NCBI GenBank assembly: GCA_937915775.1 | Contig: CALGGQ010000301.1 | Span: 1-6,561, forward strand | Length of the DNA stretch: 6,561 nucleotides | Source: an uncultured Clostridia bacterium | GTDB lineage: Bacteria; Bacillota; Clostridia; Oscillospirales; Acutalibacteraceae | Direction of reading: 5' to 3' | Notes under the pieces: model-generated | Databases searched by the model: none | What the model was told of the DNA's origin: nothing | What the model saw: only the letters and a program-made list of their open reading frames with translations | Part shown: positions 1 to 5,081 of the stretch, piece after piece | Position numbering within the stretch: the stretch's first letter is position 1 | Layout: every line of letters begins with the position of its first letter | Program-made: the position numbers and the translations under genes

Positions 1-244
1 TACTTTGTCCGCAGAGAGTTGTCTCTTGATTGAAGGAATGATCCGATGCAAGATATTCGTGAATCTTCTTAACAGCAACTTTTCCCCCGGCCATCAGATC
101 TGTAGGATTATCCCAACTTCCAATTGAGCGGACGATTTCATCCACATTGACACGAGGCATTTCTAAAAGTTCCTGATTCGTCTGATAAAAAGTGGTTTTG
201 CCGGCTCGGTTTCCCCCGGCAAACAAGACATATTTCTTCATCAT
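1..244 (-). CDS. Zeta-toxin-like P-loop kinase, N-terminal part (runs off the window)
   Basis: The first 81 codons of a protein resembling zeta-toxin family P-loop kinases. Known zeta toxins phosphorylate UDP-N-acetylglucosamine and so poison cell-wall synthesis; this one's substrate is inferred only from family membership. Seen directly: a Walker A motif GGNRAGKT at residues 10-17 after a short hydrophobic strand (YVLFAG), then MPRVNVDEI at 29-37, whose Asp35 sits where zeta toxins keep a catalytic Asp, and FNQETTL at 71-77, a motif common in this family. The C-terminal half lies beyond base 1. Two ATG codons follow each other, at 244 and 241. The AGAGG at 250-254 is 5 bases from the first and 8 from the second, so the second may be the true start. 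The start overlaps the stop of the 59-residue gene by one base (TGATG), implying coupled translation as in an antitoxin-toxin pair. It could also be another small-molecule P-loop kinase. Confidence 0.8.
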   Translation of the reverse strand, partial: MMKKYVLFAGGNRAGKTTFYQTNQELLEMPRVNVDEIVRSIGSWDNPTDLMAGGKVAVKKIHEYLASDHSFNQETTLCGQS

Positions 245-423
245 CAGAACCTCTTTTCAGCAATTACTTTTCTCTGCTTTTCCTGAAGGATACAATCTGT
301 CACAACCTGGATAAATGTTTTTTCATCCTCTGTTCCGGCCTGTTCAATCAGCTCATCACTCTCACTGAATTCTATTGTCTGACATATTTTATACAGTTCA
401 TGTAATGCTTCAGATTTAGACAT
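244..423 (-). CDS. 59-residue protein, candidate antitoxin of the adjacent zeta-like toxin
   Basis: A short gene encoding 59 residues, beginning MSKSEALHELYKICQ and ending QRKVIAEKRF. It is charged, has no membrane segment or Cys/His metal site, and reads as mostly helical, with acidic and hydrophobic stretches in the middle (SESDELIEQAGTEDEKTF). The start at 423 is supported by AAGGAG at 433-438, nine bases upstream. An ATG at 430 is closer but hits a stop after four codons. The stop codon shares one base with the start of the zeta-like kinase. A small helical protein translationally coupled upstream of a zeta kinase is the typical layout of an epsilon/zeta-type antitoxin, so that role is inferred from position. 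I do not see clear sequence identity to classical epsilon. The stretch is A+T-rich compared with the central genes. Confidence 0.75.
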   Translation of the reverse strand: MSKSEALHELYKICQTIEFSESDELIEQAGTEDEKTFIQVVTDCILQEKQRKVIAEKRF

Positions 424-432
424 TGCGCATTT

Positions 433-438
433 CTCCTT
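433..438 (-). promoter_or_regulatory. Ribosome binding site of the 59-residue gene
   Basis: AAGGAG within an AAAAAGGAGAA run, nine bases before the ATG at 423. It decides the start, because the nearer ATG at 430 has only two bases of spacing and opens a frame of just four codons. The site lies in the 39-base gap after the HsdM-type stop codon at 463. Confidence 0.75.
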
Positions 439-462
439 TTTGAGTTATGTATGTTTATAATA

Positions 463-1110
463 CTAAAACGGAAACTCCAGCCCCAGCAGGTCAAAAGATT
501 CTTTTAGCTCGGCTGCTACTTCTTCAATCTCAGCGTTTGTGTCCTGGATCTTCCCTGCCACTTCTGTAAGGTCTATCTCAGGTTCCGGTTCGGATGTGTC
601 AACGTACCGCGGAATGTTCAGATTGAATCCGTTTTCGGCGATCTCATCCATCGTTGCAACGTGCGCAAACCGCTCCACATCTTCTCTGTTCCGGTATGTC
701 TCATAAATGCGCTGAATATGCTCATCCTCCAACACATTCTGTTTCTTGCCCTTAGTAAAGTCTTTGGATGCATCGATGAACAGAATATTGTCTTTATTTC
801 CATTCCGGTTCTTTTTGCAGACGATTATACAGACCGGGATACCTGTTCCGTAAAACAGATTCAGAAGAGAGGTAATCAGCACAATAACCAAAATCGGCTT
901 CATGCCCTTTAAAATTGTTTTCAGATTGATGCGAGACAGCGCAACAATCACAATTGTTACGGCAACACCGAGCGCCAGACCGACATAGCTTTTACTGATG
1001 AAAACCGATGCCATCATTAAGAAGATAAGCACAATCTTCATACGCGGGTCAAGCTTATGTATCAGCGAATTCCCCGGAAAATACTGACCAATCGTAATGT
1101 TAGACAGCAT
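463..1110 (-). CDS. In-frame chimera: EcfT N-terminus fused to HsdM C-terminus
   Basis: One open frame of 215 residues made of two unrelated proteins. Residues 1 to about 89 are the start of EcfT, the transmembrane subunit of an energy-coupling-factor vitamin/metal transporter: the opening SNITIGQYFPGNSLIHKLDP is diagnostic, followed by hydrophobic helices at about 25-38, 42-59 and 71-87. EcfT is normally about 260 residues, so its later helices and the coupling helices that contact the ATPases are missing. From NLFYGTG (84-90) onward the protein is the C-terminus of HsdM, the methylase subunit of a type I restriction-modification enzyme: GTGIPVC, then ILFIDASKDF (109-118), NVLEDEHIQRI, REDVERFAHVAT and NLNIPRYVDT (163-172), ending in a charged probable coiled coil of the kind that contacts HsdS. 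HsdM's SAM site and NPPF motif are absent. The start overlaps the ecfA2 stop by one base and has an excellent ribosome site. Neither half should function. Probably an assembly or recombination chimera. Confidence 0.85.
   Translation of the reverse strand: MLSNITIGQYFPGNSLIHKLDPRMKIVLIFLMMASVFISKSYVGLALGVAVTIVIVALSRINLKTILKGMKPILVIVLITSLLNLFYGTGIPVCIIVCKKNRNGNKDNILFIDASKDFTKGKKQNVLEDEHIQRIYETYRNREDVERFAHVATMDEIAENGFNLNIPRYVDTSEPEPEIDLTEVAGKIQDTNAEIEEVAAELKESFDLLGLEFPF
842..861 (-). other. EcfT/HsdM join at a shared NLFYGTG-coding segment
   Basis: Minus-strand AATCTGTTTTACGGAACAGG encodes NLFYGTG, up to two bases of the last Gly codon. EcfT proteins carry a similar motif at this point (LLNL-F-xxG followed by an acidic residue), and HsdM proteins carry NLFYGTGIPVC. 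Upstream of the segment the protein is unmistakably EcfT, and downstream it is unmistakably HsdM. The segment is therefore the probable overlap through which two loci were joined. The exact identical length cannot be known without the parent sequences. Confidence 0.7.
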
Positions 1111-1979
1111 CAGCCCACCTCCTTTGCAAGGCGCAGGCGGTGAAACTCTGCTTTAGCCTGTTCAATGGTAAAAATATCCGTTTTACAGGGTATGCCCATA
1201 TCGTGCAGGCGCAGGAACACATCGGTGACCTCCGGCACGTTAAGCCCCATATCCTTAAGCTCTCTGCCGCGGGAGTAAACCTCGCTGACGGTGCCGAACA
1301 TCGCGACCTCGCCTTTTCTGAGCACCAGCACGCGGTTGGCGATTTTGGCGACATCCTCCATTGAGTGTGACACAAAAATGACGGTGTTGCCCTCTCTGCG
1401 CTGATATTCTTTAATCAGGCTGAGAATTCTGTCGCGCCCCTTCGGGTCAAGACCGGCGCAGGGCTCATCGAGAATCAGCACCTGCGGTTTCATCGCAATG
1501 ATGGAGGCGATGGCGACGCGCCGCTTCTGACCGCCCGATAAATCAAAGGGCGATTTGCTCTCCAGCTCGCGTTTCAACCCGAGCATTTCCATACTCTCAT
1601 ACACGCGCTGCTTGATTTCCTCGCCATCAAGCCCCATCTGCTTGGGGCCGAAAGCGATTTCGTTAAACACGGTGTCCTCAAAAATCTGGTATTCGGGATA
1701 CTGGAAGCAGAGCCCGACAGCAAAGCGAACGGAGCGGATTTGCTTTCTGTTCTCCTTAGCCCAGATATCCTTATCCTGCACCAGCATTTTGCCCTTGTTC
1801 GGCTCCAGAAGCCCGTTAAAATGCTGAATGAGCGTGGATTTGCCTGAGCCGGTATGCCCGATAATGCCGATGATTTCGCCCTTTTCCGCAGAAAAATCAA
1901 TACCCGAAATAGCGGCAGTCTCAAACGGAGTGCCGACGGAATAGAGATATGTTAAGTTTTCACACGCTAAAACAGGCAT
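1110..1979 (-). CDS. ecfA2: Energy-coupling factor transporter ATPase EcfA2
   Basis: One of the two cytoplasmic ABC ATPases of an ECF transporter. ATP hydrolysis by EcfA1/EcfA2 drives EcfT and a substrate-binding S component to import vitamins or metal ions. The 289 residues match the usual family length. Seen in order: Walker A GHTGSGKST (41-49), Q-loop CFQYPEYQIFEDTV (91-104, Gln93), signature LSGGQKRR (147-154), Walker B VLILDEP (167-173) with catalytic Glu172, D-loop AGLDP, and switch His205 in FVSHSMEDV. The QYPEYQ form of the Q-loop and the C-terminal extension after residue 230 distinguish EcfA2 from EcfA1. The gene starts one base after the ecfA1 stop, with only a weak purine-rich site, so it is probably translated by coupling. 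Its 3' end (AAGGAGGTG) doubles as the ribosome site of ecfT. All catalytic residues are intact. Confidence 0.95.
   Translation of the reverse strand: MPVLACENLTYLYSVGTPFETAAISGIDFSAEKGEIIGIIGHTGSGKSTLIQHFNGLLEPNKGKMLVQDKDIWAKENRKQIRSVRFAVGLCFQYPEYQIFEDTVFNEIAFGPKQMGLDGEEIKQRVYESMEMLGLKRELESKSPFDLSGGQKRRVAIASIIAMKPQVLILDEPCAGLDPKGRDRILSLIKEYQRREGNTVIFVSHSMEDVAKIANRVLVLRKGEVAMFGTVSEVYSRGRELKDMGLNVPEVTDVFLRLHDMGIPCKTDIFTIEQAKAEFHRLRLAKEVG
1116..1124 (-). promoter_or_regulatory. Ribosome binding site of ecfT, inside the ecfA2 3' end
   Basis: AAGGAGGTG is a near-perfect Shine-Dalgarno sequence five bases before the ATG at 1110, and it encodes the last residues of EcfA2 (KEVG). It supports both the start of the EcfT-type frame and translation tied to ecfA2. 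Confidence 0.8.
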
Positions 1980-1980
1980 A

Positions 1981-2823
1981 TTATTTCAATCTTTCGTATA
2001 AGATATCAGCACATTGCTGTGCATTCAAAACAGTTTCCTCCGTCCCAAGCCCGAGCGAAGCAATCAGCTCGGTAGACTGCGGAACATCAAGGCGGTAGGA
2101 CTTCACCTTTTCGACATCGGCAAAGACCTCCGACGGCGTACCGTCCAGCCGGATAACGCCGCCCTCAATCACGACAACACGGTCTGCCTGCACGGCTTCA
2201 TCCATATTGTGCGTAATCAGCAAAATGGTAATGCCCTCCTCGTGATTGAGCTTGAGGACGGTATTCATCACCTCGCGTCTGCCGCTCGGGTCAAGCATCG
2301 CCGTCGGCTCATCGAGGACGATACATTTCGGCTTCATGGCGATAATGCCGGCAACGGCAACGCGCTGCTTCTGACCGCCGGAAAGACGGCTCGGCGCTTT
2401 GTCGCGGTACTCATACATACCGACGGTTTTCAGCGCCTCATCCACACGCCTGCGGCACTCATCGCTCGGGATACCGAGGTTTTCCACGCCGAAGGCAACG
2501 TCCTCCTCCACAATGGAGGAAACGATCTGATTATCGGGATTTTGAAATACCATACCGACATTGCGGCGGATTTCAAAAATAGAGTCATCCTCCTTGGTTT
2601 CCATTCCGTCAACGAGGACACGGCCTGCCGTCGGAAACAGAATGCCGTTCGTCAGCTTGGCAATCGTTGACTTGCCGGAGCCGTTATGACCGAGCACGGC
2701 AACAAAAGAGCCCTGTTCAATTGTCAGGTTAAAATCCTTCAGCACCGGCACCTGCGATTCTCTGCCGCTGTCATCCTGCACGGTGTAAGCGAAGGATACG
2801 TTTTCAAACTGAATTAAGTTCAT
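1981..2823 (-). CDS. ecfA1: Energy-coupling factor transporter ATPase EcfA1
   Basis: The partner ABC ATPase of EcfA2 in the ECF module; the two form an asymmetric dimer under EcfT at the membrane. The 280 residues match the family length. Seen in order: Walker A GHNGSGKST (45-53), Q-loop VFQNPDNQIV (92-101, Gln94), signature LSGGQKQR (147-154), Walker B CIVLDEP (167-173) with Glu172, D-loop AMLDPSGRR, and switch His205 in LITHNMDEA. FQNPDNQ, followed by the VEEDVAFG segment, is typical of EcfA1. The start overlaps the methyltransferase stop by four bases (ATGA) with no strong ribosome site of its own, so coupling is likely. The stop is one base before ecfA2. No S component gene is visible, consistent with a shared group II module serving S components encoded elsewhere. 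All catalytic residues are intact. Confidence 0.95.
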   Translation of the reverse strand: MNLIQFENVSFAYTVQDDSGRESQVPVLKDFNLTIEQGSFVAVLGHNGSGKSTIAKLTNGILFPTAGRVLVDGMETKEDDSIFEIRRNVGMVFQNPDNQIVSSIVEEDVAFGVENLGIPSDECRRRVDEALKTVGMYEYRDKAPSRLSGGQKQRVAVAGIIAMKPKCIVLDEPTAMLDPSGRREVMNTVLKLNHEEGITILLITHNMDEAVQADRVVVIEGGVIRLDGTPSEVFADVEKVKSYRLDVPQSTELIASLGLGTEETVLNAQQCADILYERLK

Positions 2824-3710
2824 AATAGCTGTAAATTCTTTTCATCGGCAAGCCAGATGGCAGTAGCACCGCAAGGCAGCACACCGCCGCTCGCCGTCAC
2901 AGGCAGACCGATTTCATCCGATACGGTACAGCCCTTTCTTTTCTTGGTAATGACGTCGTCCAATATGTATTTCATCACGGAAGCGGAAAGCCCCGTTGTA
3001 TACGAATTCAGCACAACGGCAATCGGCTGTTTGGAAAGCACCTGCTCCACGATTTTCATAAAATCGTACAGGCTGTCCTCCAGATGCCAGATTTCACCCT
3101 TCGGGCCCCTACCGTAGGAGGGCGGGTCCAGAATGATGATATCATAAGCGTTTTCACGCCGGATTTCGCGCTGAACAAATTTGATACAGTCGTCCACAAT
3201 CCAGCGCACGTCGCCGTCTGCCACGCCGCTTGCCTGAGCATTTTCCTTTGCCCATGCCGTCATACCCTTGGAGGCGTCCACATGGACAACGCTCGCGCCT
3301 TCTTTTAGGCAGGCAACGGTAGCGCCGCCTGTATAGGCAAACAGATTCAGCACGCGCGCCTTTTCCCTTTTGCTGTTTTTAATCAGCGCGCGCAGGAAAT
3401 CCCAGTTGACTGCCTGCTCGGGAAACAGACCGGTGTGCTTAAAGCCCATTGTTTTAATATTAAAGGTTAAATCCTTATATCGCACCTGCCAGGCACCGGG
3501 CATTCTTGTAAATACCCGCCACTCTCCGCCGCCGGTACGGGAGCGGAGATACTGCGCAGAGGGCTGCGCCCACAAGCGGTGCGCCCTCTCGCTTTTCCAG
3601 ATAACCTGCGGGTCCGGACGGATGAGAATCTGCCGTCCCCAGCGCTCCAGCTTTTCGCCTGCGGAGCAGTCCAGCAGTTCGTAATCCTGCCAGTCGGTTG
3701 TCACTCTCAT
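2820..3710 (-). CDS. Class I SAM-dependent methyltransferase (COG1092, RlmI/RlmK-like)
   Basis: A 296-residue Rossmann-fold methyltransferase of the group that includes 23S rRNA methylases RlmI and RlmK. The SAM-binding motif I is NLFAYTGGAT (122-131), the acidic ribose-binding strand is VVHVDAS (141-147), the motif acidic pair is VDD (172-174), and motif IV is DPPSYGRGPKGE (195-206), the catalytic-loop signature of this family. Near the C-terminus is GGVLPCGATA (275-284). The N-terminal part, rich in aromatic and basic residues (WGRQILIRPDPQVIW), probably forms the substrate-facing domain. There is no obvious PUA domain of the RlmI type, so the target base cannot be named; rRNA is a family-level inference. 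The start overlaps the glmM stop by one base (TAATG), and the stop overlaps ecfA1 by four, placing it inside the operon. No defect is visible. Confidence 0.88.
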   Translation of the reverse strand: MRVTTDWQDYELLDCSAGEKLERWGRQILIRPDPQVIWKSERAHRLWAQPSAQYLRSRTGGGEWRVFTRMPGAWQVRYKDLTFNIKTMGFKHTGLFPEQAVNWDFLRALIKNSKREKARVLNLFAYTGGATVACLKEGASVVHVDASKGMTAWAKENAQASGVADGDVRWIVDDCIKFVQREIRRENAYDIIILDPPSYGRGPKGEIWHLEDSLYDFMKIVEQVLSKQPIAVVLNSYTTGLSASVMKYILDDVITKKRKGCTVSDEIGLPVTASGGVLPCGATAIWLADEKNLQLL

Positions 3711-5062
3711 TATGATAATCTCTCTCTGACTACGGCTGCAATGTCCTCACCGAGACGCTGAATATGGTCAATATCCTTACCCTCCAGCATCACGCGCACC
3801 AGCGGCTCGGTACCGCTGACACGGACAAGTACACGACCGTCGCCCATCAGTTCCATCTCCGCCTTCTGCGTTGCAGCGATAATATATTCATCATTATTAT
3901 ATTTCTTCTTGCCCTCATCAGAAACACGGACGTTAATCAGCACCTGCGGATAAACCGTCATAATGCTTGCCAGTTCCGAAAGCTTTTTGCCGCTCTTGAC
4001 AACGGTTTCCATCAGCTGCACGCCGGTAAGCTCACCGTCACCCGTTGTGGCATAATCAAGGAAAATAACGTGACCGGACTGCTCGCCGCCGATGTTATAG
4101 CCGTCCTTGAGCATTCTTTCCAGCACATAGCGGTCGCCGACTGCCGTTCTGGCGCACTTGATACCCTCACCGTCACAGAACTTGAAGAAGCCCATATTGC
4201 TCATAACGGTAACCACAGCGGTATCGTCATTGAGTTTGCCCTCTTGCTTCATTCTCTTGGCACAGATAGCGATGACCTTATCGCCGTCCACGAGCTCACC
4301 GTTTTCATCCACGGCAAGCATACGGTCGGCATCGCCGTCAAAGGCAAGACCTAAATCGAGCTTCGCAGACTGCACAAAGCGCATCAGCTCCTCGGGATGT
4401 GTGGAGCCACAGCCGTCGTTGATATTCACGCCGTCCGGTGTATCGGACAGCATAATGCACTTCGCGCCGAGTGCCGTGAAGATATCCTTGGCGCAGACGG
4501 AGGCAGAGCCGTTGGCGCAGTCAAGCGCAATCGTCATGCCGTCAAAGCGGACATCCGTTGTGGCAACAACGTGCGTGATATAATCCTTCACCGCGTTTTT
4601 GGAGAACAGACGGTTCCCGACGGCGCCGCCGAGCTTATAATCCACCGGCTCAGCATCGTCAAGAATAATCGCCTCGATTTCCTCCTCGATTGCATCGTCG
4701 AGCTTATAGCCTGTTTTCTGAAAAATCTTGATGCCGTTATATTCACAGGGGTTGTGTGAAGCGGAAATCATAATGCCCGCTTCGCATTCATATTTGCCGA
4801 CGAGATAGGCAACAGCCGGCGTCGGCACAATGCCGACAGAAAGCACATTGCAGCCGACGGAGCAAAGGCCAGCCGTCAGCGCTGCTTCCAGCATATCGCC
4901 CGAAGCGCGCGTATCCTTACCGATTAACACGGTTGGCTTGGCGCTTTTGGCTTCGCGCAGCAATACCGTTGCGGCAGCCGCACCGATTTTCATCGCAAGC
5001 TCGTTTGTTAAATCCTTATTGGCAATACCTCTGACACCGTCAGTACCGAATAATCTACCCAT
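3710..5062 (-). CDS. glmM: Phosphoglucosamine mutase GlmM
   Basis: Converts glucosamine-6-phosphate to glucosamine-1-phosphate, the step feeding UDP-GlcNAc for peptidoglycan in the cytoplasm. The 450 residues match the family length. It begins MGRLFGTDGVRGIAN, the canonical GlmM N-terminus. The active-site serine is Ser102 in MISASHNP (98-105), the Mg-binding loop is DGDADR (242-247), the sugar-binding loop is GGEQSG (325-330), and the phosphate-binding loop is RVSGTEPLVRV (414-424). The frame is open 27 codons further upstream, but those codons read into the end of the preceding gene. The start at 5062 is chosen for the conserved N-terminus and the AAGGGGA ribosome site eight bases before it. 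The stop of the RuvB-like frame is 19 bases upstream, suggesting one operon. If the neighbouring zeta-like protein acts as zeta toxins do, it would attack the product of this same pathway, which is probably a coincidence here. Confidence 0.96.
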   Translation of the reverse strand: MGRLFGTDGVRGIANKDLTNELAMKIGAAAATVLLREAKSAKPTVLIGKDTRASGDMLEAALTAGLCSVGCNVLSVGIVPTPAVAYLVGKYECEAGIMISASHNPCEYNGIKIFQKTGYKLDDAIEEEIEAIILDDAEPVDYKLGGAVGNRLFSKNAVKDYITHVVATTDVRFDGMTIALDCANGSASVCAKDIFTALGAKCIMLSDTPDGVNINDGCGSTHPEELMRFVQSAKLDLGLAFDGDADRMLAVDENGELVDGDKVIAICAKRMKQEGKLNDDTAVVTVMSNMGFFKFCDGEGIKCARTAVGDRYVLERMLKDGYNIGGEQSGHVIFLDYATTGDGELTGVQLMETVVKSGKKLSELASIMTVYPQVLINVRVSDEGKKKYNNDEYIIAATQKAEMELMGDGRVLVRVSGTEPLVRVMLEGKDIDHIQRLGEDIAAVVRERLS

Positions 5063-5070
5063 ATACTCAT

Positions 5071-5077
5071 TCCCCTT
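5071..5077 (-). promoter_or_regulatory. Ribosome binding site of glmM
   Basis: AAGGGGA lies eight bases before the ATG at 5062 and directly after the stop codon of the RuvB-type frame at 5082. It fixes the glmM start at MGRLFGTDG rather than at the upstream ATG at 5143, which would lie inside the preceding gene. Confidence 0.75.
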
Positions 5078-5081
5078 ATGC

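Noticed and set aside
424..470. A promoter for the toxin-antitoxin candidate in the gap after HsdM
   Set aside because: TATTATAAA on the minus strand resembles a -10 box, but no -35 hexamer lies at 16-18 bases. The nearest TTGACC is about 26 bases away. The call would be guesswork.
842..861. A programmed frameshift or intein-like fusion explaining the EcfT/HsdM protein
   Set aside because: The frame is continuous, with no slippery site, no splicing motifs and no repeats. The two halves belong to unrelated families.
2014..2670. A 218-codon open frame on the plus strand
   Set aside because: It is entirely antisense to ecfA1, whose catalytic motifs are complete. The translation is rich in His, Arg and Asn without domain signals, as shadows usually are.
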